The notes below the pieces were generated by a model. The model was not told the origin of the DNA. It saw nothing but the letters and a program-made list of their open reading frames with translations, and searched no databases. Made by a program: the position numbers and the translations under genes. From contig NZ_CBDCWX010000005.1 in assembly GCF_965223525.1 (NCBI RefSeq), positions 1,798,001-1,862,000 of the forward strand: a DNA stretch of 64,000 nt. The letters are read 5' to 3'. Positions 8,333-16,145 of the stretch are shown here, piece by piece (position 1 is the first letter of the stretch; each line of letters begins with the position of its first letter). This stretch comes from Leptofilum sp965223525 (lineage in GTDB: Bacteria > Chloroflexota > Anaerolineae > Promineifilales > Promineifilaceae).

Positions 8333-10105
8333 ATGAGCCAAATTAAATTAAATGAAGCACAACAAGCCATGCTGAATGGCCAGCAGGGTACGGCACGCCA
8401 AATGGGGATGCGCCTGCTGCTGGATTTAGCCGCCACGGCAGGGGCAACGGAGCTGGTTCCCATTCGCAGCGCCCATCTGTCTGGCGTGTCACCTCTAACA
8501 GGGGGGCTTGGCTTGCGCCAATTCCTGGCGCGTTTGGCCGAAGACCCACAGGCCAAAGTGGCAGTGCCCACCACGCTCAACGCCGCTGGCTGCGACGAAG
8601 CCCAGTTTGAGGCAATGCGTATTGTAGCGCCGAATTTCAAGGAACATAATTCAGAAATTGTGGCGCGGTATGCTCAACTGGGCGTGCGCCCTACGCAGTC
8701 GTGCATTCCCTACGAATGGGAGGGTGTGGTGACCACAGGCGAAGCGGCCTGGGCAGAATCGAATGCAATTTGCTTTGGCAATTCGTACACGGGGCTGGTG
8801 ACCAATCGTGAATCGGGACTATCGGCGTTGGCGGCAGCACTGACGGGCTACACGCCCAAATATGGCCTGATGCTCGCCGAAAATCGCAGACCCAACCTGG
8901 AAGTGTTGGTCAGCACACTGTTGGCAGACCCGACTGATTTTTCGGTGTTGGGGGATTGGATTGGCAAGCAGCGTCGGCCGTCCTGGCAGATTCCGTATGG
9001 GCCGATTCCGCTGATTAAAGGATTGCCCACTGAGTTAACCCACGAACAGAAGAAAGCACTCACGGCCGCAGCCGCCAATTATGGTTGCCCACTGTTGTAT
9101 CTGGATGGTCATGGCGAGATTCCACCTGAAAATTTTCAGGCAAAACTAGCGTTTGGTGAGGCTGAATTACAGAAACGGTATGAGGAATTGGCGCCGGAAA
9201 CGGCCGTATCCCTTATCACCATCGGCTGCCCCCAAGCATCACTGGGCGAACTCCGCGCCACGGCCGAACTGCTGCAAGGTAAGCAGCTTCACCCAGATGC
9301 TCCACCATTGTGGGTATTCACTTCTGCCGCGAACAAAGACATTGCCCAGAAAACTGGCTTGGCCGAGATCATCACCCACAGCGGCGCACTGCTGCTAGAA
9401 AACACCTGCCCGGAAGTAGTGCCCTACGACCAAAGCTGGGTACACCAGGTTCTCACCAATTCGTTAAAAGCAGAGCATTACATCAAATCGGGGCTGAATG
9501 GCATTCCAACGGCCGTGATGCGTTTGGCGGATTGTGTTGCCCTGGCCACTGGTGAGTTAGAGATTGGAGATTGGAGATTGGAGACTGAGGTGCGGAAAAC
9601 GGAAACAATCAGCAAGAAACAAACTGTCACCCCTTCAACCAGCGATGCTCGCATAGCCCACCCGGTCACCGAAACTTTCACCGCCACCGGTCACGGCCTC
9701 CCTTCCCAAAGTGACTTTAGCGTAACGGCCGTCGCCTTTGTCACCGACACACCCATTACCCTGCTGGGCTTTGTCAATCGGGAAAGTGGCGTCATCGAAG
9801 AACCTGGTCATCCTGCCGACGGGCAAAGCATGGCAGGCAGGATTGCCATCTTCCCCAAAGGCAGTGGCTCCACCGTGGCCCCCTACGTGCTGCTAGAATT
9901 GTTCTATCGCGGCAACGCCCCCGTTGCCGTCGTCAATACAGAAATTGACCAGCAAAGTGCCCCTGCTTGTTCGTTAGAAAACATTCCCTACGCTTACCAG
10001 TTTGATGCGAATATTATTGCTGGCATTCAAAATGGGGACACCGTGCAGCTCAAGCGAGAAGGTGAGCGGGTGACTATTGACGTTACTAAACGTCTTGCGG
10101 TATAA
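8333..10105 (+). CDS. acnX: Aconitase X, catalytic and swivel domains fused
   Basis: A 590-residue aconitase-superfamily protein of the AcnX (DUF521) group. Residues 1-405 form the large catalytic part (SAHLSGVSPLTGG, AGCDEAQFEAM, IPYEWEGV and FGNSYTGLVTNRESG are recognisable). Residues about 455-590 are the small swivel (DUF126) domain with GHPADGQSMAGRIAIFPKGSGST. In many organisms these are two separate genes. Characterised members dehydrate cis-3-hydroxy-L-proline (bacteria) or phosphomevalonate (archaea); the former fits better here because a trans-3-hydroxyproline dehydratase is encoded at 22.1 kb. The linker between the domains contains four tandem 7-base GAGATTG units that match an intergenic repeat family, as if two genes were joined through an intergenic spacer. 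The substrate is inferred. Confidence 0.85.
   Translation: MSQIKLNEAQQAMLNGQQGTARQMGMRLLLDLAATAGATELVPIRSAHLSGVSPLTGGLGLRQFLARLAEDPQAKVAVPTTLNAAGCDEAQFEAMRIVAPNFKEHNSEIVARYAQLGVRPTQSCIPYEWEGVVTTGEAAWAESNAICFGNSYTGLVTNRESGLSALAAALTGYTPKYGLMLAENRRPNLEVLVSTLLADPTDFSVLGDWIGKQRRPSWQIPYGPIPLIKGLPTELTHEQKKALTAAAANYGCPLLYLDGHGEIPPENFQAKLAFGEAELQKRYEELAPETAVSLITIGCPQASLGELRATAELLQGKQLHPDAPPLWVFTSAANKDIAQKTGLAEIITHSGALLLENTCPEVVPYDQSWVHQVLTNSLKAEHYIKSGLNGIPTAVMRLADCVALATGELEIGDWRLETEVRKTETISKKQTVTPSTSDARIAHPVTETFTATGHGLPSQSDFSVTAVAFVTDTPITLLGFVNRESGVIEEPGHPADGQSMAGRIAIFPKGSGSTVAPYVLLELFYRGNAPVAVVNTEIDQQSAPACSLENIPYAYQFDANIIAGIQNGDTVQLKREGERVTIDVTKRLAV
9560..9587. repeat. Four tandem GAGATTG heptamers inside acnX
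   Basis: Four contiguous 7-base units (the last is GAGACTG) lie in frame in the linker of the fused aconitase X gene. The same units build the intergenic hairpins at 27529-27582 and 40788-40837. Confidence 0.85.
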
Positions 10106-10112
10106 ATCATCT

Positions 10113-10183
10113 ATGAGCCAATTTGCGTTCTTGTAAATCACATCGTGGCTCATTTTCTATCAAAATGCTTTTTGTGATTTACA
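10113..10183 (+). promoter_or_regulatory. Interleaved hairpin arms between acnX and the Kef-type gene
   Basis: ATGAGCCA (10113-10120) can pair with TGGCTCAT (10146-10153), which is followed by TTTTCT, a weak terminator. The loop of that hairpin contains TGTAAATCACA (10132-10142), a perfect 11-base complement of TGTGATTTACA at 10173-10183. The two helices are interleaved, so they can coexist only as a pseudoknot. This may be simply the acnX transcript end, or a leader element of the antiporter gene at 10254. Confidence 0.5.
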
Positions 10184-10253
10184 TTGACGTGCTCCTGACA
10201 AACCTAATAAAAGTGTCCCCCAAGAACCTTTCGCAACCAATCAAGGACTTCCG

Positions 10254-11456
10254 ATGGAAAGTGAATTTTTAGAGTTTATTTTGGCAATTGTCATCATCAT
10301 TGTGGCAGCCAAATTGGGCGGGTTTATTAGCACCCGCTTCAACCAACCTTCTGTTTTGGGTGAGCTGTTGGCTGGTTTGATTTTAGGGCCAACTGTGCTG
10401 GACATGCTGCACAACTGGACGCTTTTTTTTCATCATGCGGAAACATTAGAAGAGCTTTTGGCACTCATGGCGGAGCTAGGCGTTATTTTGCTGATGTTGC
10501 TGGCAGGGCTGGAGTTACATTTGCCAGATTTGCTGAATGCGGGCAAGGTGTCGGCGCTATCTGGCGTGTTGGGGGTGCTGGTGCCGCTGGGGTTGGGGTT
10601 TGGTGCGGCCGTATTATTTGATGCCAGTTCCCAAGAAGCACTCTTCCTGGGGCTGACGTTGGCGGCAACCAGCGTTAGCATCTCAGCCCAAACGTTGATG
10701 GAGCTAAAGGTATTACGCAGCCGAGTGGGGCTTGCTTTGTTGGGAGCGGCCGTTTTCGATGATATTTTGGTCATTTTAGTGCTTTCGATATCGTTTGTGC
10801 TGGTTGGGGATAGCGGTGGCGGTTTGTCTGGCGTGCTGCTTACCGTGGTGAACATGATTCTGTACATAGCCGCTGCATCAGCCATCGGATTTTGGGTGTT
10901 GCCTTGGTTAGCCCAGCGAATCAATCGCCTGCCAATTAGTCGCGGTACATTGGCCTTTGTGCTGGTGGTCTGCCTGCTGTTTTCCTACGCGGCCGAAATT
11001 ATTGGCGGCATGGCTGCTATCACCGGCGCATTTTTGGCAGGGCTCTTTTTAGGCCGCACGCCCATTCGGGAAGAGATAGAAGAAGGTATCTCGGCAATCG
11101 CCTACGCCTTTTTTGTACCAATCTTCTTTGTGGATATTGGTCTACAGGTGAATCTGCGGGCGATTAGCGGGAATGCGTGGTGGTTTGCGGCCGTTTTCAC
11201 CGTTATCGCCATTATTAGCAAAATTGGGGGTAGTGGTTTGGGTGCCAGAATCACCGGGTTCACCAACAAAGAAGCATTCCAGTTGGGCATCGGCATGGTG
11301 TCTCGTGGGGAAGTTGGGCTGATTGTTGCTTCGTTTGCCTTAACGGCGGGACTGATTAGTCAAGAGAACTTCTCAATTGCTGTCTTTATGGTCATCATGG
11401 CCACTTTGGTGACGCCACCCATGCTTAGAGCCGCATTTGCCAACCAGTCACAGTGA
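10254..11456 (+). CDS. Kef-type cation/H+ antiporter (CPA2), no RCK domain
   Basis: A 400-residue membrane protein of the CPA2 monovalent cation:proton antiporter group. About 12 hydrophobic segments fill the whole chain. Visible family features are QPSVLGELLAGLILGPTVL near the N-terminus, LLMLLAGLELHL in TM3, and the ion-binding helix with AAVFDDILVILVLS. The chain stops at the end of the membrane domain; the cytosolic TrkA-N/RCK nucleotide-binding domain common in KefB/KefC is missing. The next gene encodes a PII-like protein, a plausible replacement regulatory subunit. AAGGA precedes the start. The long upstream gap contains interleaved hairpin arms that may affect expression. Substrate ion (K+ or Na+) is not determinable. 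Confidence 0.9.
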   Translation: MESEFLEFILAIVIIIVAAKLGGFISTRFNQPSVLGELLAGLILGPTVLDMLHNWTLFFHHAETLEELLALMAELGVILLMLLAGLELHLPDLLNAGKVSALSGVLGVLVPLGLGFGAAVLFDASSQEALFLGLTLAATSVSISAQTLMELKVLRSRVGLALLGAAVFDDILVILVLSISFVLVGDSGGGLSGVLLTVVNMILYIAAASAIGFWVLPWLAQRINRLPISRGTLAFVLVVCLLFSYAAEIIGGMAAITGAFLAGLFLGRTPIREEIEEGISAIAYAFFVPIFFVDIGLQVNLRAISGNAWWFAAVFTVIAIISKIGGSGLGARITGFTNKEAFQLGIGMVSRGEVGLIVASFALTAGLISQENFSIAVFMVIMATLVTPPMLRAAFANQSQ

Positions 11457-11504
11457 GACGGCCGTGCAAATCCCAGCCCGCCATAAGCGCCATGCGTACA
11501 AAAT

Positions 11505-11528
11505 CACGGAATACGCATTACGCAATAC
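11505..11528. repeat. ATACGCAATA-family repeat, single arm
   Basis: GGAATACGCATTACGCAATAC lies just before the PII-like gene. Two-armed copies of the same family are at 23174-23226 and 25321-25380. Confidence 0.75.
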
Positions 11529-11545
11529 TTTTGTAGGAGAACCAT

Positions 11546-11926
11546 ATGTACCACATGATTATGCTTGTTTTGGACGATGTGAATCACTGTTCCACCATTT
11601 TGGAGGCGTGGGATGCTCAAGGTGTAGGGGGCATCACCATTTTTGAGAGTACAGGCATGGGGCGGGTTAGAAAGTTGAGCATCCGGGATGATATTCCCCT
11701 CATGCCTAGCCTGAGCCGTTTGCTACAAACCCGTGAAGAGCGGCACCGGACGCTGTTTACCGTGGTGGAAACGGAGGAAATGGTAGACCAGATTATTCAC
11801 GTCACCGAGGAAATCTTGGGCAATATGGAAGATCCGCACAACGGGGTGATTTTTGTTTTGCCAGTCTCCAGGGTGGTGGGTTTACACGGTGGCCAGATGC
11901 GAGCCAAGGGTGGTTCAAGCAGTTAG
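11546..11926 (+). CDS. PII-like signalling protein
   Basis: A 126-residue protein with the beta-alpha-beta pattern of PII/GlnB-like proteins: MYHMIMLVLDDVNHCSTILEAW as first strand and helix, GVGGITIFESTGMG where PII proteins place the nucleotide-contact region, a disordered loop around residues 45-65, and TLFTVVETEEMVDQIIHVTEEIL as the second half. Canonical PII residues such as the uridylylated Tyr51 are not evident, so it belongs to the broader PII-like class that senses nucleotides or metabolites and often controls a neighbouring transporter. It lies 90 bases after the Kef-type antiporter that lacks its own regulatory domain, making that antiporter the obvious candidate partner. AGGAG precedes the ATG. 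The fold call is moderately sure; the ligand is unknown. Confidence 0.7.
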   Translation: MYHMIMLVLDDVNHCSTILEAWDAQGVGGITIFESTGMGRVRKLSIRDDIPLMPSLSRLLQTREERHRTLFTVVETEEMVDQIIHVTEEILGNMEDPHNGVIFVLPVSRVVGLHGGQMRAKGGSSS

Positions 11927-12015
11927 CAAACAAAAGAGGATAGCCGCTGACGATTCATCATCTGCCGTCACTTCCGCTTCTTGGAAAGCCTTCAGGATTT
12001 ACATAAACCATCAGT

Positions 12016-12076
12016 AGGACTGGCAGCCCTAGGGGTGTTATCTTCTAAAACGACCAAATTTAGGACTGCCAGTCCT
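12016..12076. repeat. Inverted repeat, AGGACTGGCAG family
   Basis: AGGACTGGCAG (12016-12026) pairs perfectly with CTGCCAGTCCT (12066-12076). It ends four bases before the stop codon of the convergent hydrolase gene, so it may also act as a transcript-end structure between the two convergent genes. Confidence 0.75.
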
Positions 12077-12080
12077 GGCC

Positions 12081-12884
12081 TTAATTGACGCTCTGCAAAA
12101 ATTGAATGATACGCGGGTTGGTAACGTCCGGCACTTCCGTTTGAGGGTAGTGCCCAGCCCCTTCAATCAGCGCCACTTGACCCCCTGTTTTTTCGACGAT
12201 GTACTTTGCTTCGGCAACGGGGTCAGGAAAATCGGGATCGGCCGTTCCCATCACAACGAGGGTCGGAACTTGGACTTTCGTCAGTCGCGCATCAGATGGT
12301 TGACGATTGGCAGCTACAAACCCTTTGACGGCATCAAAGCGTCCATTTTCTTTCAGGTTCGCGGTTAGCTGGTCGAGATAATCTTCAAAATCATCGGGTT
12401 TTTGGCTAGGGTACAAGGTTGCGTAGAACATGCGCCACGTTTGGGCACGCCAGGGATTGTTCATCATGAGCCATATGCCACCCTTCATAATCAGGTTTGG
12501 TTTTGCATCGCGCACAAACGGCCCGATCAATGTGAGCGATTTGATACTTTGGGGTGCCTCCACAGCAGCCCAAACGAATGCTGCACAGGAGAAAGAAGAG
12601 CCAATGACGTGGACAGGCTCGCCGCTGAAATGCTGGAGCAGCGCCAAAATATCGCCGCCGACGGACGGCACATCATAAGCCGCCCATGCGGTGCTAGATT
12701 CCCCTTGTCCTCGTAAATCAGCAGCAACGGCGTGATAACCGGCTTCCACCAACGCCGGCCCAAGAAAACGATATTCTTGGCGGAGCGCACCCAGGCCCGG
12801 TAGCATTAGAACCAGCTCACCCATGCCGCCATAGTCGGTGTATGCCAGCTTGCCCTGTTCGTGTAACATGTATTGCGTTTTCAT
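12081..12884 (-). CDS. Alpha/beta hydrolase
   Basis: A 267-residue alpha/beta-hydrolase-fold protein. The nucleophile elbow is GSSFS with Ser97; DLRGQGES precedes it as in esterases and haloalkane/epoxide-type hydrolases. Near the C-terminus are MGTADPDFPDP, supplying the acid, and EGAGHYPQTE, supplying the catalytic His. The ATG at 12884 is chosen because TAAGGAA lies just upstream and the protein then starts at the first strand; an upstream in-frame ATG at 12938 would add 18 unlikely residues. No signal peptide, so cytosolic. The gene is convergent with the PII-like gene and divergent from the epimerase at 13052. Substrate unknown; an esterase or lactonase is typical. Confidence 0.85.
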   Translation of the reverse strand: MKTQYMLHEQGKLAYTDYGGMGELVLMLPGLGALRQEYRFLGPALVEAGYHAVAADLRGQGESSTAWAAYDVPSVGGDILALLQHFSGEPVHVIGSSFSCAAFVWAAVEAPQSIKSLTLIGPFVRDAKPNLIMKGGIWLMMNNPWRAQTWRMFYATLYPSQKPDDFEDYLDQLTANLKENGRFDAVKGFVAANRQPSDARLTKVQVPTLVVMGTADPDFPDPVAEAKYIVEKTGGQVALIEGAGHYPQTEVPDVTNPRIIQFLQSVN

Positions 12885-12986
12885 CGTGGGTTCCTTACGC
12901 TCTAACCGACTGGGCGACGCGCCCAATAAATGGGGCAAATTATAGCAGTGTGATACTAGGTTACAAGGGAAACGGCCGTTGCCAAA

Positions 12987-13015
12987 CTGCCAACTTTTGC
13001 TCGCTCAGGTATAAT
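12987..13015 (+). promoter_or_regulatory. Candidate sigma-70 type promoter
   Basis: CTGCCA, a 17-base spacer and a perfect TATAAT at 13010-13015 stand 36 bases before the ATG at 13052. The -10 is strong and the -35 matches four of six consensus bases. Confidence 0.55.
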
Positions 13016-13051
13016 GCCCCAAATTATTGATATTTGGCGAGGAATATTTTT

Positions 13052-14122
13052 ATGAAAGCGTTTGTAACAGGTGGGTCGGGGTTTATTGGACAATACTTGG
13101 TAAAAAAACTCATTGCCCGTGGCGATACGGTACACGCTTTGGCGCGTTCAGAAGAAAGTGCCAGCTTTTTGCGCCAGCTAGGAGCCACCGTCTTCATGGG
13201 CGACATTACCGATGCTGCCTCACTGCGCCCGGCCATGGAAGGATGCGATGTGGTTTTCCACGTTGCTGCCTGGTACAAGGTGGGCGCCCCAGACTGGAGC
13301 CAGGCAGAAGCAATTAACGTTGGCGGAACCCGGCGCGTTTTGCGGCTAGCGTATGAGCTGGGCATTCCCAAAATTGTGTATACCAGTACAGTGGCCGTCT
13401 TTGGCGATACGCAAGGCCAGTTGGTGGATGAAACGTACTATAAGGAAGGCCCTTTTCTCACAGAGTACGACCGCACCAAATGGCTGGCGCACTACAAAGT
13501 GGCGCTGCCGCTCATTGAGAAAGGCGCGCCGATTGTGATTGTGATGCCGGGCGCGGTGTACGGCCCTGGCGATAGCAGCTTTGTAGCCCAAATGATGCGT
13601 ATGTTTTATCGAGGCTTACCGCTGCTGCCGGGGTCAGATTTAACGGTGACGTATGCCCATGTGGACGATATTGCCGAAGGGCATTTATTGGCGGCGGAAC
13701 AAGGGACGCTGGGAGAAAGCTACATCCTCACGGGCCCAGCCATCCCCCTGAATGAGATGGTTGATTTTTGGGCGCACCTGATTGGCCGCAAGCCGCCGTC
13801 GTTTCGGCTGGCAGGACGGCCGTTACGCAAATTTGCGCCAGTGGTGGGGGCGGTTGGCTCGGTGCTGCCGTTGCCTGAACTATTCTCTGAAGAAGCGGTG
13901 GGTAGCCTGGGTGCTACCTACATGGCGCGGTCTGATAAGGCACGGACAGAGCTGGGTTGGAAAACACGGCCGTTGCAAACTGGCCTGCTAGAAACATTCG
14001 ACTGGATCGCCCGCACCGAACCGCAGCAAACTGCCCCACCTGAGCGCAAATGGGCGGGATATGCTTTGTTGGCTGCGGCCGTTTTGTTTTTGCTATGGTT
14101 CCTTGGGCGAAAGAGGGAATAA
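13052..14122 (+). CDS. Extended SDR epimerase/dehydratase with C-terminal membrane anchor
   Basis: A 356-residue NAD(P)-dependent extended short-chain dehydrogenase. The Rossmann motif GGSGFIG is at residues 7-13 and the catalytic Tyr-Lys pair is Y139-DRT-K143, with STVAVFG carrying the catalytic Ser/Thr region. The C-terminus ends in a single hydrophobic segment (WAGYALLAAAVLFLLWFLG) followed by RKRE, so the enzyme is probably tethered to the cytoplasmic face of the membrane, as seen in sterol/hopanoid-type and dihydroflavonol reductase-like SDRs. The ATG at 13052, preceded by GAGGAATA, is preferred over an in-frame TTG at 13034. A good TATAAT box lies 36 bases upstream. The substrate is not evident. 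Confidence 0.85.
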   Translation: MKAFVTGGSGFIGQYLVKKLIARGDTVHALARSEESASFLRQLGATVFMGDITDAASLRPAMEGCDVVFHVAAWYKVGAPDWSQAEAINVGGTRRVLRLAYELGIPKIVYTSTVAVFGDTQGQLVDETYYKEGPFLTEYDRTKWLAHYKVALPLIEKGAPIVIVMPGAVYGPGDSSFVAQMMRMFYRGLPLLPGSDLTVTYAHVDDIAEGHLLAAEQGTLGESYILTGPAIPLNEMVDFWAHLIGRKPPSFRLAGRPLRKFAPVVGAVGSVLPLPELFSEEAVGSLGATYMARSDKARTELGWKTRPLQTGLLETFDWIARTEPQQTAPPERKWAGYALLAAAVLFLLWFLGRKRE

Positions 14123-14157
14123 ATTGCCCAAGATGGGCGAACGAGTCATTGAGGTTA

Positions 14158-14194
14158 AACAAAAACAGGCAGGTTCCCATCGGGAACCTGCCTG
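14158..14194 (-). terminator. Rho-independent terminator of the small membrane protein gene
   Basis: A perfect 13-bp stem (14166-14178 with 14182-14194) and a 3-base loop. On the minus strand it is followed by TTTTTGTTT, a strong U tract, 26 bases after the stop codon of the small gene at 14220. On the plus strand the following sequence is only weakly T-rich, so it mainly serves the minus strand but may also stop the epimerase transcript. Confidence 0.85.
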
Positions 14195-14219
14195 AACTGT
14201 TTTATTGCGAAATGTAAAA

Positions 14220-14366
14220 TTAAAAGCGGTTGTGCTGTTGTTGGCGAAGTCGTTGTTGGCGTCTCTTGGCAATGGCAATTGTTTGTGCTTGAAGCTGACG
14301 ACGACGTTTCTGAACAAATGCCACAATTAAGATGTAAAAGAAGATGGATGCCAACAAAACCAACAT
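14220..14366 (-). CDS. Small single-pass membrane protein, 48 residues
   Basis: A short reading frame that standard minimum-length filters would miss. It begins MLVLLASIFFYILIVAFV, a clean membrane segment, and continues with a strongly basic, Gln/Arg-rich helix (QKRRRQLQAQ and later RRQQRLRQQQ) before a TAA stop. A GAGG ribosome-binding site lies 7 bases upstream of the ATG, and a strong minus-strand terminator follows 26 bases after the stop, so the gene has its own complete transcription unit. The topology suggests an N-out or hairpin-free anchor with a positively charged cytoplasmic tail that could bind nucleic acid, lipid head groups or an acidic partner. I do not recognise the family. 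Reality of the gene is well supported by context; function is unknown. Confidence 0.65.
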   Translation of the reverse strand: MLVLLASIFFYILIVAFVQKRRRQLQAQTIAIAKRRQQRLRQQQHNRF

Positions 14367-14456
14367 AATTTAGCCTCGCTTTAAAAAATTGCAATTAACG
14401 TTCCTAACAATAATGGTTTTTACTAAAAATATCAAGATGCAATTTATAGGAACTTT

Positions 14457-14565
14457 GTAATCGGCCAAAAGTTTTTAAAATTAACAAACCTTCGTTTTGG
14501 CCGATTACTTGAGTAAAAGCGGGAGAAATGACTCTGCCTATTTTCAAAAACTTTCCCGCTTTTAC
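14457..14565. repeat. Two consecutive inverted repeats in a 341-base gap
   Basis: GTAATCGGCCAAAA (14457-14470) pairs with TTTTGGCCGATTAC (14495-14508); five bases later GTAAAAGCGGGA (14513-14524) pairs with TCCCGCTTTTAC (14554-14565). Both stems are perfect, with loops of 24 and 29 bases. They lie between the small membrane protein gene and the peptidase gene, both on the minus strand. The rest of the gap (14367-14707) is AT-rich with no gene seen. Confidence 0.8.
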
Positions 14566-14707
14566 AAATATCTATCTCATCCAAAAGTTGCTCTTGTGGG
14601 ACGATTTCCTTACGTGTAAAGCGTAGTCAAAATTTATTACGATCTTTGTTACTGTGTAAAAACCAAAAGGAATCTATCAAATAACTTTCTGTGATTTGCT
14701 ACGCTTG

Positions 14708-16084
14708 CTAGGGAGCCTCTGCAGAGGAAGCACTGGGTTCTACGATGACTTCTGGCGTGAAATCGCCGAGACGGCCGTTTTCATCCAAAGCGGTTAAGCT
14801 GACGGCATACCGAGTGGCAGGGTTTAGGCCAGTGAGGGCAACATTGCCTGCCTCGTTGGCCCGTACAAAGCGGAAGGTGGTGAAGCTGCCTTCTGTAATT
14901 GGCCGGAAGGAGATAGCATACCCGGCCGCGTTTTGGTCTGTGGGCCAGCGCAGCCAAAAATCGCCAGGCGAATCTAGCGTTTGAATGATAGGCGTTTGAG
15001 GGGTTGGGGGTGCGCCTGCTAGATTAGCAACGACAGCAATATTCATTTGCACAATCTGTTCCAGGTAGCTGTAATCAATGCGATCCCAGGTGTCCAGCCT
15101 TGAGTTCACCAGGTCTGGGTCTTCGACGGATTCGATGACGCGGATACCTGGCATTCCTGCATTCACAAATTCCCGATGATCCCCCCAACGCCCTTCCCGA
15201 TCCAGCGCATCAATTACCTGGATGGGGAAGGTTGGCAGGTAAAGACCGACAATGTATTCGTAATAGCGGGCTAGTTCGCCAGAGGGGGATTCGCGTAAAT
15301 TGGGGGCAAAGAGGCGGGCATATTGGGGAATGCCGCTGCGTCCACCAATGGCGTCGTAGTTGATGGCGGCGATGACGTTCATGCCGTCCAAAAAGGCGGT
15401 TTGCACAAAGTGGCGCGAGCCGAACGTGCCTTGCTCCTCGGCTGCTGCGGCGAGAAAGACGATGGTTTGATTCCACTCGTAGGCACTGAGCAGGCGGGCA
15501 GATTCTAGCAGCAGAGCGATGCCGGAGCCGTTGTCGTTGGCACCAGGGGCGTAGGTTTCGCCATCGGTGGGTTCTGGGGCACGGTTGTCGTAGTGGGCTA
15601 TTATCACGATGATGTCGTTGTTTGAGTTTAAGCCGGGCAGGGCAGCAACGACGTTGGCTGGCGTAGTGGAAAGTCCGTTGTAAAAGAGAGGAAATTCCTG
15701 GATGGTGACTTCGAGACGGCCGTTTCCCACCCGCACAAATTCATCTACCAGCCATTGCCGGGTGGCGCCAATGCCAAAGTTGGGATCGTCTGTGACGCTA
15801 AAGACGTTGCGATTGCCAAAGCTTTGCATTGTTTGCACGTAGCCCATAAGCTGCTGCTGGGAGACGGCGTCAACCAATCCAGCAATTTGCGGATCAATTT
15901 TTGGCACCACATCGCTCACGGGGTCATTCACCATCTCGCCAGCCGGAAATTGGGAGACGTCCCAGGAAACGGCCGTAGCCACTGGCGTGGGTACAGGGGG
16001 CGTTTCTGGTGCTTCCACTAGGCCACACCCAACCAACAGAATTATCATGATGAGGAAATTGAGCCATCGCTTGCCTAACTGCAT
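14708..16084 (-). CDS. M28-family zinc peptidase lipoprotein with fibronectin-like domain
   Basis: A 458-residue predicted lipoprotein (lipobox LLVGC, Cys20). After a Pro/Thr-rich spacer comes an M28 aminopeptidase-type domain, residues about 80-350, with the di-zinc ligands in order: HYDNR (His and flanking Asp), PGANDNGSG (bridging Asp), AAEEQG (catalytic Glu plus ligand Glu), NYDAIGG (Asp) and HREFVNAG (His). The C-terminal 95 residues form a fibronectin type III-like module (LRWPTDQNAAGYAISF, LTGLNPATRYAVSLTALDENG). It would act outside the cell, releasing amino acids or dipeptides. The ATG at 16084 is chosen because it puts the signal peptide at the N-terminus; the longer frame adds 34 residues of no recognisable character. 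No strong ribosome-binding site is visible. Confidence 0.88.
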   Translation of the reverse strand: MQLGKRWLNFLIMIILLVGCGLVEAPETPPVPTPVATAVSWDVSQFPAGEMVNDPVSDVVPKIDPQIAGLVDAVSQQQLMGYVQTMQSFGNRNVFSVTDDPNFGIGATRQWLVDEFVRVGNGRLEVTIQEFPLFYNGLSTTPANVVAALPGLNSNNDIIVIIAHYDNRAPEPTDGETYAPGANDNGSGIALLLESARLLSAYEWNQTIVFLAAAAEEQGTFGSRHFVQTAFLDGMNVIAAINYDAIGGRSGIPQYARLFAPNLRESPSGELARYYEYIVGLYLPTFPIQVIDALDREGRWGDHREFVNAGMPGIRVIESVEDPDLVNSRLDTWDRIDYSYLEQIVQMNIAVVANLAGAPPTPQTPIIQTLDSPGDFWLRWPTDQNAAGYAISFRPITEGSFTTFRFVRANEAGNVALTGLNPATRYAVSLTALDENGRLGDFTPEVIVEPSASSAEAP

Positions 16085-16145
16085 GGTTCTATTTTCTGGA
16101 GAATGATAGTATGTGCCAACTCTGCCAGTGTTTCGGTATGAAATT

